From NCBI RefSeq assembly GCF_004364805.1, contig NZ_SOAP01000001.1:868001-932000 (forward strand): a DNA stretch of 64,000 bases, in the 5' to 3' direction. The notes beneath the pieces are model-generated. The model had not been told where the DNA came from. It searched no databases and saw only the letters and a program-made list of their open reading frames with translations. Positions 17,890 to 25,303 of this stretch are shown piece after piece (positions within the stretch are counted from its first letter, which is position 1; the number at the start of each line of letters is the position of its first letter). The DNA comes from Pelagimonas phthalicica (GTDB lineage Bacteria; Pseudomonadota; Alphaproteobacteria; Rhodobacterales; Rhodobacteraceae). Made by a program: the position numbers and the translations under genes.

Positions 17890-18890
17890 CAGGCCAGCTC
17901 CGTCACTGCTATTTGTTGCATCGCTTGCGCCGCGATTTCAAAACTGCGCATCCGCGCTTCGTGATCGTGGATTTGCCCAGTAAAAATCACCTCGTCGGGA
18001 CGGTGGCGCTTGATCAGATCGCGCAATTGCAGCTCAACCTGTTGCGGCGTGCCGACCACGCTGATTTTCAACGCAGCGTCCAACGCGGGCCAGGCCGATT
18101 TCGGCACAACGCTTTCCAGATCATCAACCGGGGCTGGAAGCTTGCCAGGTTTCCCAAGCCGAAGCTTATAAAAGGCCTGCTGCATGGTGGTCCTCAGCCG
18201 TTCCGCCTTGGCCTGTGTTTCAGCGGCAAACACATTGACCGCCAACATCGCATGCGGGCGCGCCAATGTCTCTGAGGGTTGGAAATAGCGCCGATAGGTA
18301 TCAAAGGCCTCGACCAAGGCCGCCGGGGCAAAGTGAGAGGCAAAGGCATAAGGCAAGCCAAGCTGCGCCGCCACCTGCGCCCCATGCAGGGATGAACCAA
18401 GAATCCACAGCGGCACATGGCTGCCCTCACCCGGAAAGGCCCGCACCGGACGTCCCTCAGTTGGGTCCCCCATCATCGCCCGCAGTTCAGCCACCTCGCG
18501 GGCAAAATTTTCGGCACGCGAAGTGTGAACGCCCAGCGCCTGCATCACAGCGCCGTCGCCCCCCGGTGCGCGCCCCAGCCCAAGGTCAATGCGACCGGGA
18601 TAAAGGGTTTCCAAGGTGCCAAAGGCCTCGGCCACCGCCAAAGGCGCATGGTTGGGCAGCATGATACCACCCGCCCCGACCCGTATCGTCTGCGTCGCCC
18701 CGGCCACATGCCCGATCAACACCGCCGTCGCCGCGCTGGCGATTCCGGGCATGTTGTGATGTTCCGCCATCCAATAGCGGTGATAGCCCCAGCTCTCGGC
18801 AGCCTGTGCCAAAGCAACCGTATTGCGAAACGCATCAGCGATCTCCGCGCCCTCTGGCACCGGAGACAGATCCAACACTGAATAGCGCAT
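17889..18890 (-). CDS. Luciferase-like flavin-dependent oxidoreductase
   Basis: 333 residues of bacterial luciferase-like TIM barrel (LLM class). The N-terminus [14 protein letters not shown] plus [14 protein letters not shown] and [11 protein letters not shown] mark the single-component group usually annotated MsnO8 or YhbW type. It would use FMNH2 or F420 with a reductase; the substrate is unknown. Overlaps the YkuD gene by one base, so co-transcribed. Confidence 0.9.
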   Translation of the reverse strand: MRYSVLDLSPVPEGAEIADAFRNTVALAQAAESWGYHRYWMAEHHNMPGIASAATAVLIGHVAGATQTIRVGAGGIMLPNHAPLAVAEAFGTLETLYPGRIDLGLGRAPGGDGAVMQALGVHTSRAENFAREVAELRAMMGDPTEGRPVRAFPGEGSHVPLWILGSSLHGAQVAAQLGLPYAFASHFAPAALVEAFDTYRRYFQPSETLARPHAMLAVNVFAAETQAKAERLRTTMQQAFYKLRLGKPGKLPAPVDDLESVVPKSAWPALDAALKISVVGTPQQVELQLRDLIKRHRPDEVIFTGQIHDHEARMRSFEIAAQAMQQIAVTELA

Positions 18891-18950
18891 TCTGCTTCTC
18901 CTCTGAGACCCAATCTATGCCTGCCAAGTCCTACGACCACCCCAGGCTTC

Positions 18951-19005
18951 TTCTTGGCACAAATACTCCGGGGGAGTCCGCCTTGCGGACGGGGGCAGCG
19001 CCCCC
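18951..19005 (-). repeat. 3'-end double-hairpin element, copy 1 (after ribA)
   Basis: Read with ribA, a GGGGGC-GCT-GCCCCC hairpin (18991-19005) starts 7 bases after the ribA stop. A GTCCGC-AAG-GCGGAC hairpin (18976-18990) and a CCCCCGGAGTATTTGTGCC tail follow. Copies 2 and 3 are at 43003-43064 and 62450-62508. It is probably a terminator-like or transcript-end element spread around the genome. Confidence 0.75.
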
Positions 19006-19011
19006 TACCCG

Positions 19012-20121
19012 CTAAAACATATGCCCGGACTTTGCAGCTTTAACTGCCAAGTAACGTTCATTCTCAGGCGTCTTTCCGACCTGCAAAGGCACCCGTTCTG
19101 CAACGCCAACCCCGCAACGCTCCATCATCGCGATTTTGCCGGGATTATTGGTCAGCAACCGCACCGAGGAAAATCCCATCTTCTGTAAGATCGACGCGCC
19201 AATGCGAAAATCGCGCTCATCATCTTCAAAGCCCAGCCGGTGATTGGCCTCAACCGTGTCAAAGCCCTGATCCTGCAGCGCATAGGCGCGCATCTTGTTG
19301 GCCAGACCAATGCCGCGCCCCTCTTGATTGAGGTACAGCAAAACACCGGCCCCCTGATCCCCCATTGCCGCAAGCGCTGCGTTCAATTGCGGACCACAAT
19401 CACATTTCAATGAGCCCAGCACATCGCCGGTGAAACAGGCCGAATGCAGGCGCGCCAAAACCGGGGCGTCACGATCCGGGCGGCCGATTTCGACGGCATA
19501 ATGCTCTTCGCCGCCATCCTCGGGGCGGAAAATATGCAGCCGGGTATTGCGGGCCGCCCGGATTGGTACCCGCGCCGCCACCACATTATCAAGTGCCGCC
19601 ATCTCCATCACATGAGGCGAGGCCAGATCACCCGGTACAACGGTCAGGTTCTCGTCATTGGCCAAACCCAAAGGATCGTGCAAATCCTGAACCAGGACCG
19701 CCGGCAACAGGCGTGCCGATTTCACCAGGGTGATCGCCAGGCGATGCAACTCGCAATTGCCGCCGCGCCGTGTCTGCAAAGGCCCCTTCATCGGCACCCG
19801 CATATCATCCGCCGGATCAGCCAGAGCCTGCACCCACGCCAGACCCGCGCTTTCCGGCAACATCACCCGCGCCACATCCCCGTCATAGGCCCGCGCCTTC
19901 AGCGTCTCGGCCCGCCGCCCGGTCAAAACCAGGTCAACCTCACCACGCGCCATCAATGTGTCGTAACGTAATTCGCCCGCGGTTTCCGCCGCCATGACCA
20001 GCAAAGCACCGCCCCGCCCGGTCAAGACAACCGGGACGCCCATGCGCAAATCTGCCCGCGCCCGGGCCAATATGTCATTCAATAGCGGTTTCAGGCCCAA
20101 AACCTTGTTCCCTTGTAACAT
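19012..20121 (-). CDS. ribA: GTP cyclohydrolase II (with N-terminal DHBP-synthase-like domain)
   Basis: 369 residues. The C-terminal half is RibA: Zn site CFTGDVLGSLKCDCGPQL, then NQEGRGIGL and the late TNNPGKI. It opens the imidazole ring of GTP in the first riboflavin step. The N-terminal 150 residues resemble a degenerate DHBP-synthase domain (ARADLRMGVPVVL start), seen in some alphaproteobacterial RibA; catalytic residues for DHBP synthesis are not evident. Start uncertain: ATG at 20121 has no good Shine-Dalgarno. A GTG at 20151 is in frame. The frame continues through the divergent regulator gene, which is artefactual. Confidence 0.9.
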   Translation of the reverse strand: MLQGNKVLGLKPLLNDILARARADLRMGVPVVLTGRGGALLVMAAETAGELRYDTLMARGEVDLVLTGRRAETLKARAYDGDVARVMLPESAGLAWVQALADPADDMRVPMKGPLQTRRGGNCELHRLAITLVKSARLLPAVLVQDLHDPLGLANDENLTVVPGDLASPHVMEMAALDNVVAARVPIRAARNTRLHIFRPEDGGEEHYAVEIGRPDRDAPVLARLHSACFTGDVLGSLKCDCGPQLNAALAAMGDQGAGVLLYLNQEGRGIGLANKMRAYALQDQGFDTVEANHRLGFEDDERDFRIGASILQKMGFSSVRLLTNNPGKIAMMERCGVGVAERVPLQVGKTPENERYLAVKAAKSGHMF

Positions 20122-20245
20122 TTGGGCAATTTTTCTGACACATTCTCGCACTTGAAACACGAGCGCGTGAATTGGTTGCAGCAATCCTTGCCGAGGTGCC
20201 AAAATGGGCACATCTGCCGAAAAAGGCAACACGGGAGACCCGGAA

Positions 20246-20932
20246 ATGGCACAGTTGAAAAACATCCTATTGGTCGATGACGACGACGATCTGCGCGAGG
20301 CATTGGCCGAGCAGTTGATCATGACCGAGGATTTTGAGGTTTTTGAAGCCGATAATGGCGCAAATGCCATGACCCGGGCCAAAGAGCAGATCTATGATCT
20401 GATCATTCTGGATGTCGGCCTGCCTGATACCGATGGGCGTGAGCTGTGCCGCTTGATGCGCAAACAGGGGATCAAGGCCCCGATCCTGATGTTGACCGGC
20501 CATGACACCGATGCTGATACCATCCTTGGCCTGGATGCCGGTGCCAATGACTACATCACCAAGCCGTTCAAATTCCCTGTATTGCTTGCCCGCATCCGCG
20601 CCCAGCTGCGCCAGCACGAACAGTCCGAGGACGCGGTCTTTACCGTTGGTCCCTACACGTTCAAGCCGTCAATGAAACTGCTGGTCACCGATGATGACCG
20701 CAAGATTCGCCTGACCGAGAAAGAGACCAATATCCTCAAATTCCTCTACCGCTCGACCGAGGGCGTGGTGCCGCGTGACACGCTGCTGCACGAGGTGTGG
20801 GGCTATAATGCCGGGGTGACGACACATACGCTGGAAACCCATATCTATCGCCTGCGCCAAAAAATCGAACCTGATCCCTCGAACGCGCGCCTCTTGGTCA
20901 CCGAAAGCGGCGGCTACCGTTTGGTAGCGTAA
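20246..20932 (+). CDS. OmpR-family response regulator (orphan)
   Basis: 228 residues from MAQLKNILLV; ATG at 20246 with GGGAGA upstream. The receiver domain has DDDDDL at 11-16, phosphoacceptor Asp56 in LIILDVGLPDTDG, and YITKPF. The winged helix (about 130-226) includes LTEKETNILKFLYR and HTLETHIYRLRQKIE. No kinase is nearby. It resembles conserved orphan regulators of alphaproteobacteria such as CenR, but this is not certain enough for a symbol. Divergent from ribA. Confidence 0.9.
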   Translation: MAQLKNILLVDDDDDLREALAEQLIMTEDFEVFEADNGANAMTRAKEQIYDLIILDVGLPDTDGRELCRLMRKQGIKAPILMLTGHDTDADTILGLDAGANDYITKPFKFPVLLARIRAQLRQHEQSEDAVFTVGPYTFKPSMKLLVTDDDRKIRLTEKETNILKFLYRSTEGVVPRDTLLHEVWGYNAGVTTHTLETHIYRLRQKIEPDPSNARLLVTESGGYRLVA

Positions 20933-20966
20933 CGTTAACCTTTCTACCCCAAGGTTTGTCTATTGA

Positions 20967-21002
20967 CCCAGATCAAAGACGCATCCCAGATCAAAGACGC
21001 AT
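20967..21002 (+). repeat. Perfect 18-bp tandem duplication downstream of the response regulator
   Basis: CCCAGATCAAAGACGCAT is present twice in direct tandem (20967-20984 and 20985-21002). A TTGAC hexamer-like sequence precedes it and a strong terminator follows 80 bases later. It may be slippage in a 3' UTR, or the 5' part of a small RNA ending at 21110. Confidence 0.7.
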
Positions 21003-21082
21003 CATTGCCACATCTTTAAACCGGGTCTCAACAGTTCCCGTCGCTTGTGCGGGTTATCACAAGCACCTCCCTGTTGGACTAA

Positions 21083-21110
21083 GCCGGGCCTGCGTGCCCG
21101 GCCTTTTTTT
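21083..21110 (+). terminator. Strong Rho-independent terminator after the response regulator
   Basis: GCCGGGC (21083-21089) pairs with GCCCGGC (21096-21102) across six bases and is followed by seven T. It lies 150 bases after the regulator stop, an unusually long 3' UTR that includes an ACCTCCCTG C-rich stretch near 21065. Confidence 0.9.
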
Positions 21111-21136
21111 GTCCGTCAAAGGCGTTCAAATGTTGT

Positions 21137-21397
21137 TTAGATTTCCAGTTTGATCCAAGCCCCGCCTGCCGCCTTCTCTTCGACTATCAGCAACCCGGAC
21201 TTGCCCTGCCACACCCGCTGTGCCAGCACACCGGGCACGCCGCGCCGCGTTTGCAATTCGCGCAACCGTTCAGCTGCAACAGCGGTCTGGATCGAGTACC
21301 CGGTTTTGCCGGATTGCACCTCGGACCCCAACGCCAGTCCTGGCAAGGTCAAAGAGGCGACAAGGCCCAGAGTCACGTCACGCCGATTACATGTCAT
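21137..21397 (-). CDS. Small exported hypothetical protein, 86 aa
   Basis: Not recognised. From MTCNRRDVTLGLVASLTLPG it has an N-terminal RR pair and hydrophobic core like a Tat or Sec signal peptide ending near GLALG. The short mature domain contains SIQTAVAAERLRELQTRRG. It starts two bases after the stop of the ABM gene, so the two are co-transcribed. Two transcription units converge here. Confidence 0.6.
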   Translation of the reverse strand: MTCNRRDVTLGLVASLTLPGLALGSEVQSGKTGYSIQTAVAAERLRELQTRRGVPGVLAQRVWQGKSGLLIVEEKAAGGAWIKLEI

Positions 21398-21399
21398 GC

Positions 21400-21690
21400 T
21401 CACAGCGGCATCCTTTCGAAATACTGCACATCCGGCGGCCCGGCCATAAAGGAGAGCAGTTGCTCCATCACCCCGTTTTCCGTGATCGCCGCGATGTAAG
21501 CTTGGTGATGCTCGCGCGAAACCCATTCCTCAAGCAGCATGAAACGACCCGTCTCCGGGTTAAAATACAACTGCACCAGCAAAGCACCGTCAAAGCCGCG
21601 CACGGCGGGCAGGTTGGCCTTTAGAAACGGCTCCAACTCAGCCATCGCGCCGGGGCGCAGCTGCATTTCTAGAGTTACCCAAATGCTCAT
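21400..21690 (-). CDS. Antibiotic biosynthesis monooxygenase (ABM) domain protein
   Basis: 96 residues with the dimeric alpha/beta-barrel ABM fold: MSIWVTLEMQLRPGAMAEL, then GRFMLLEEWVSREHHQAYI. Family members oxidise quinols or handle haem and reactive carbonyls; the activity here is unknown. It is divergent from an AraC regulator, and three AAATGCCG repeats lie between them, so the regulator probably controls this gene and the small exported protein. Confidence 0.85.
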   Translation of the reverse strand: MSIWVTLEMQLRPGAMAELEPFLKANLPAVRGFDGALLVQLYFNPETGRFMLLEEWVSREHHQAYIAAITENGVMEQLLSFMAGPPDVQYFERMPL

Positions 21691-21741
21691 CTGTCTCTCC
21701 TAATTCGTGATGCGCTTGGCTTAGCAGTGTTTCGGGGTCGG

Positions 21742-21769
21742 AAATGCCGGGCAAATGCCGAAATGCCGG
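21742..21769. promoter_or_regulatory. Three AAATGCCG direct repeats upstream of the AraC/ABM divergent genes
   Basis: AAATGCCG occurs at 21742, 21753 and 21761. AraC-family proteins bind direct repeats near one helical turn apart; the 11-base spacing of the first two fits. This is the only obvious repeat in the 166-base divergent region. Confidence 0.4.
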
Positions 21770-21856
21770 TTTTCGATCACCTTCTGGGGCGAGATGTCCT
21801 ATCGTTTCTAAGGCGGGACAACGGCAGTCTCTTATGAACGCAACTTAGGCAGCCCC

Positions 21857-22756
21857 ATGACCGCACTCCTAAAACAGCTCGAAGCCGCCGGGCGGTGCCT
21901 GGTCATTCCCGATGGCTTGTCCCAGTTCAAAGATGCCACGCTGCGAATGGCGGCCGGGCGCAGCTCGATCTATTCCAAACTCATCAAGGCCAGCGCCTTG
22001 GGGGTCGAGTTTCACTGCACGGACCCTTGTCTTTGCTATGTGATTTCCGGGCGCGAGACGTTTTACACCGCTGACGGGACCGAGTTGACGATCAAGCCGG
22101 GTGAGATGATCTTTTTGCCCGCCAACAGCTATATGGTTTCTGATTTCGTCAATTCCGACGGGCCTTTGGCGGCCTATCTGTGCTTTTTCGGCCATGAGGT
22201 TCTGGGCGAGTTTGAACGCAAGGTCCCGCTCACCACACCACCTCCGGCAAGCGCGACGGCCTACAAGCTGGACGCACATCACAGCCTGTCAGGCTATTTC
22301 TCAGCGCTTGCTCCCGTCTATGAAAACGTCACACCCGCCGCGCCACTGGTCCAGGCCAAACTGCTGGAATTGCTGTTGTTGATCGCAACATTGGATGACG
22401 TGAAACGCCTGGCCGGGTTTCTGCTGGGTAACAAAGGCACGCCAGCGCGGCGCAACATCAAACATCTGATGCGTGAACACGCCAATCACAATATCAGCGT
22501 CGCCGATTTCGCCCGTATCTCCGGGCGCTCAATCGCTGGTTTCACCCGGGAGTTTCGCCGTGTCACCGGTCAGTCCCCCGGTCAATGGCTGTTAGAACAG
22601 AGGATGGTTCGGGCAAAACACCTGATCCTGACCTGCGCGTCTTCAGTGCAGGAGATCGGGCAAGAGGTTGGCTATGCCAACACCTCTCATTTTATTGCGC
22701 AGTTTCAGAAACGCTTTGGCGCAACCCCGTTGCAGATGCGCAAGGCGCAGATTTAA
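21857..22756 (+). CDS. AraC-family transcriptional regulator with cupin sensor
   Basis: 299 residues. The N-terminal cupin-like domain (about 30-120) contains CYVISGRETFYTADGTELTIKPGEMIFLP. The C-terminal double helix-turn-helix (about 200-297) includes NISVADFARISGRSIAGFTREFRRVTG and EIGQEVGYANTSHFIAQFQKRFG. It probably senses a small molecule and acts on the divergent ABM operon. Its stop overlaps the convergent IMPACT gene by four bases. Confidence 0.92.
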   Translation: MTALLKQLEAAGRCLVIPDGLSQFKDATLRMAAGRSSIYSKLIKASALGVEFHCTDPCLCYVISGRETFYTADGTELTIKPGEMIFLPANSYMVSDFVNSDGPLAAYLCFFGHEVLGEFERKVPLTTPPPASATAYKLDAHHSLSGYFSALAPVYENVTPAAPLVQAKLLELLLLIATLDDVKRLAGFLLGNKGTPARRNIKHLMREHANHNISVADFARISGRSIAGFTREFRRVTGQSPGQWLLEQRMVRAKHLILTCASSVQEIGQEVGYANTSHFIAQFQKRFGATPLQMRKAQI

Positions 22757-23109
22757 CTCTGCGAGAGGTCCTCGGTATACAGGCGCACCGCGTCCTGAAC
22801 ATGGCGAAACCGATCACCGCCCAGATGTTTGCCGCCATACCAGCGGGTTACGACAATGATGTGGTTGCGCAAATTGTCCCGTTCCAGCATCCGCAAGATC
22901 ACCATACCCGCGCCGCTTTCACCGTCATCATTCTTAAGCGGGGCGTCATCGGTCAGGCAGGCCCAGGTGTTGTGGGTCGCCTTGGCGAATTTCTTGCGTC
23001 GCTTGAGTTCCTTGAGGAAAGCCTTGGCCTCAGCCTCGGACCCACATGGCCCGCCCGACACCGCATAGCGCGACCCGCGATCCGAAATGATGTTTTCAAG
23101 AACCTTCAT
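22753..23109 (-). CDS. IMPACT/YigZ N-terminal domain protein
   Basis: 118 residues, matching only the UPF0029 N-terminal domain: ATHNTWAC, DDGESGAG and VTRWYGGKHLGG. Most YigZ proteins are near 200 residues with a second domain, which is absent here; single-domain forms exist in alphaproteobacteria. The function is unclear; eukaryotic IMPACT regulates Gcn2. Convergent with the AraC gene. Confidence 0.87.
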   Translation of the reverse strand: MKVLENIISDRGSRYAVSGGPCGSEAEAKAFLKELKRRKKFAKATHNTWACLTDDAPLKNDDGESGAGMVILRMLERDNLRNHIIVVTRWYGGKHLGGDRFRHVQDAVRLYTEDLSQS

Positions 23110-23161
23110 GACCCCGATCTATCGGGCCTGTCGGCCTATCGCAAGAACCTGAAAACGAGTT

Positions 23162-23243
23162 GGGGGCTTTGGCATCCCTGTCCAAAGCCCCCGCGGCGCA
23201 TCCCGTGAGTGTAAAAAAGGAACCGCAACCGATGCGGTCTTTT
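23162..23243. repeat. Two hairpins between the LuxR-type and IMPACT genes
   Basis: GGGGGCTTTGG (23162-23172) pairs perfectly with CCAAAGCCCCC (23182-23192). ACCGCA (23222-23227) pairs with TGCGGT (23233-23238), followed by CTTTT. The second looks like a weak plus-strand terminator. The first has no T-run and its role is unknown. Confidence 0.5.
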
Positions 23244-23281
23244 GACAGATTCAGAATACACCTTCAGGGGTAAATGAAACC

Positions 23282-23791
23282 TTAAGTTCCCCCCGAACGG
23301 CCTGCTATGATTGGCTCTGCCATCAATTCTTCGATAAACAAGCTCAGCAATTGCAGCCGCCCACTGACCCCGGCCTTGCGATAAACCGCCGCTGATTGCG
23401 CTTTGATCGTGCCTTCTTTTGATCCTCGCAGATCGGCCATCTCGGCAATCGACAATCCCTTGATCGCGAGACGCGCCACATCACGTTCCGACGGGGTCAG
23501 CCCCCAATCATCGAAATGCTCCTGCAAGACCTGTTCGAACGCGCCCGAGGCGAGGTCCAACTGTTGTTCCAGCCGTTTCTGACGCCCCAAGACGTGGCGC
23601 AAAGACAGGCCGGTGATGACCGTCCCGACAACCAACGCCCCGGCGATCATGTTTTCCAACATCTGCGCAATGGGCCCGTCCATCGCGGCCCCCTGCCGCG
23701 CATCCAGCACCGCATCATAGACAAAGAAACACGTACAGGCCCCCTGGAACACCAACAACACCCATAACGTGGTCGGAGAGCGCAGCATCAT
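23282..23791 (-). CDS. Membrane-anchored LuxR-type HTH protein
   Basis: 169 residues. Two hydrophobic segments (about 7-27 and 45-64) precede a coiled linker and a GerE/LuxR helix-turn-helix (about 95-160): LTPSERDVARLAIKGLSIAEMADLRGSKEGTIKAQSAAVYRKAGV. There is no receiver or autoinducer domain. DNA-binding domains tethered to two TM helices are unusual; the membrane part may be the sensor. It follows the PepSY gene by 21 bases on the same strand, so the pair may work together. Confidence 0.85.
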   Translation of the reverse strand: MMLRSPTTLWVLLVFQGACTCFFVYDAVLDARQGAAMDGPIAQMLENMIAGALVVGTVITGLSLRHVLGRQKRLEQQLDLASGAFEQVLQEHFDDWGLTPSERDVARLAIKGLSIAEMADLRGSKEGTIKAQSAAVYRKAGVSGRLQLLSLFIEELMAEPIIAGRSGGT

Positions 23792-23812
23792 GCGCTCTCC
23801 TGTTCGAGGGGC

Positions 23813-24142
23813 TTAGCTGTCGTCGCTATCCTTGTCGTCATCGTCGTCGTCATCCTCAGAATCGTCGCCGGAGTCATCTTCGGCTTCGAGCGCAATCACC
23901 GTACCTGTGGCCGGGTCCAGTTCCGCCTCATATTCTGCGCCATCAAGGATGTATTCAACCTCGATCTCACCCTCTTCGATCTCGATTTCGGTGACTTCCG
24001 CCCCTTGTGCTTCCATCCAGGCACGGATCACCGCCTCTTCGGTGCCAACCTGATCCCCCAGTTGCAATTGCGCAAAGGCAAGAACGGGAACCGAGGCGAT
24101 CATTGTGGTCAGGGCGGTCAGTTTAAAGGTTTCAAAGCTCAT
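23813..24142 (-). CDS. Exported PepSY-like protein with Asp-rich tail
   Basis: 109 residues. Signal peptide to about residue 24 (TTMIASVPVLAFAQ). A short PepSY-like domain follows (EAVIRAWMEAQGAEVTEIEIEEGEIEVEYILDGAEYEAELDP split across 35-78). The last 20 residues are nearly all Asp, Ser and Glu. The acidic tail suggests binding of Ca2+ or other divalent cations in the periplasm; this is inference. Located 21 bases upstream of the membrane LuxR-type gene. Confidence 0.8.
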   Translation of the reverse strand: MSFETFKLTALTTMIASVPVLAFAQLQLGDQVGTEEAVIRAWMEAQGAEVTEIEIEEGEIEVEYILDGAEYEAELDPATGTVIALEAEDDSGDDSEDDDDDDDKDSDDS

Positions 24143-24267
24143 GAAGGTTACTCCTGCTTAGTCAGTTTGATAGTGCCATCGCTGGTGTTGCGATGACTGG
24201 CATATGGGCAGGAGCGTCGGGGTCTCTATTCGTAAAAGGGTTGATTTTGCGTCTATTGGACCAAGGT

Positions 24268-24711
24268 TTATGCCGGTTTTTCAGGGGTTTCGCGCAGGTT
24301 CTTGCGTAAGCTCAGGATCTGGTCGCGCAAAAGCTTGGCCTGGTCTTGCCCCAGCTCAGTCTGCGCGAAAAAGCATTGCGCGGCCGTGTTGGCGGCTGTT
24401 TGCATCTCGCGCCCGGCCTCTGTCAGACGTATGCGCACCACGCGTTCGTCATCGGCGCTGCGCCTACGCGTGAGAAATCCCTTGGCCTCGAGCCGTTTCA
24501 ACAGCGGGGTCAGGGTGTTGGTCTCTAGCATGATCTGGCGTCCCAACTGACCAACCGTCACATCATCTTCGGCCCAAAGGGACATCAACACGATGTATTG
24601 CGGATAGGTCAGCCCCAGCGGGGTCAACAAGGGTTTGTAGGCGTGCTGCATCGCCTGCGCCGTCGAATAGAGCGCAAAGCAGATCATGTCCTGGGGGGAA
24701 AGATTATCCAT
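24268..24711 (-). CDS. ohrR: OhrR, MarR-family peroxide sensor
   Basis: 147 residues. The peroxide-sensing cysteine is Cys11 in MICFALYST, the OhrR position. The winged helix (about 55-105) contains LGRQIMLETNTLTPLLKRLEAKGFLTRRRS. OhrR represses ohr until its Cys is oxidised by organic hydroperoxides. It is divergent from ohr, with two matching palindromes in between. Confidence 0.92.
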   Translation of the reverse strand: MDNLSPQDMICFALYSTAQAMQHAYKPLLTPLGLTYPQYIVLMSLWAEDDVTVGQLGRQIMLETNTLTPLLKRLEAKGFLTRRRSADDERVVRIRLTEAGREMQTAANTAAQCFFAQTELGQDQAKLLRDQILSLRKNLRETPEKPA

Positions 24712-24724
24712 GGGCAGAAAGTAA

Positions 24725-24794
24725 ATCGTGCACGATATTATCGCAAGCCTATTGACTCACTTCTACGTTTTCGCCACTTGTATCGCGCACGATA
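24725..24794. promoter_or_regulatory. OhrR operators in the ohrR/ohr divergent region
   Basis: ATCGTGCACGAT at 24725-24736 is a perfect 12-base palindrome, 14 bases upstream of ohrR. TATCGCGCACGATA at 24781-24794 keeps the TATCG/CGATA arms, 20 bases upstream of ohr. TTGACT at 24752 is a possible -35 for ohr. One operator per promoter fits autorepression plus ohr repression. Confidence 0.75.
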
Positions 24795-24813
24795 TATTTA
24801 GGAGCGATACAAA

Positions 24814-25242
24814 ATGACTGTTGATACAAAATACTGGGCCGATGCCTATGCAACCGGTGGCGGGCGGAATGGTTTGGCTGGGCTGGCGGATGGCGCATTG
24901 ACCGCGACCATGGCCGCGCCGGTTGAACTGGGCGGCTCAGGCAAAGGGCGTAACCCCGAAGAATTCTTTGCCCTCGGCTATGCGGCCTGTTTCCTAGGCG
25001 CGATGCGTTTTGCTGCGCAAAGCGAGAAACTGGGCGATGTGCCTGACGACGCCAAAGTCACCGCCAAGGTCGGCGTCGGCCCGCGCAGCGATGGCGGGTT
25101 TGGCATTCAGGTCAAGCTTGAGGTGTCCCTGCCCAGCCTTGACGCCGCCACCGCCCAGATCATCGTCGAGCGTGGCCACTTTGTCTGCCCCTATTCCAAC
25201 GCCACCAAAGGCAATATCGACATCGAAACCACGCTGGTTTGA
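24814..25242 (+). CDS. ohr: Organic hydroperoxide resistance protein
   Basis: 142 residues, OsmC/Ohr fold. Catalytic cysteines are Cys59 (GYAACFLGAM) and Cys125 (HFVCPYSNAT). It reduces organic and fatty-acid hydroperoxides using lipoyl-linked thiols. The ATG follows AGGAG. Monocistronic, ended by a hairpin shared with pnp. Confidence 0.96.
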   Translation: MTVDTKYWADAYATGGGRNGLAGLADGALTATMAAPVELGGSGKGRNPEEFFALGYAACFLGAMRFAAQSEKLGDVPDDAKVTAKVGVGPRSDGGFGIQVKLEVSLPSLDAATAQIIVERGHFVCPYSNATKGNIDIETTLV

Positions 25243-25254
25243 TGCACAAACGAA

Positions 25255-25280
25255 AAAGGGCTCCCAAATGGGAGCCCTTT
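25255..25280. terminator. Bidirectional terminator between ohr and pnp
   Basis: AAAGGGCTCCCA (25255-25266) pairs with TGGGAGCCCTTT (25269-25280), with A and T flanks serving both strands. Confidence 0.85.
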
Positions 25281-25303
25281 GACGTTTCAGAATGAAGCAA
25301 CGA

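Noticed and set aside
20122-20382. N-terminal extension of ribA across the divergent response regulator
   Set aside because: It runs antisense through the receiver domain and is Ser-rich and unlike RibA.
20967-21002. CRISPR-like repeat
   Set aside because: Only two directly adjacent 18-bp units without spacers. No cas genes are present.
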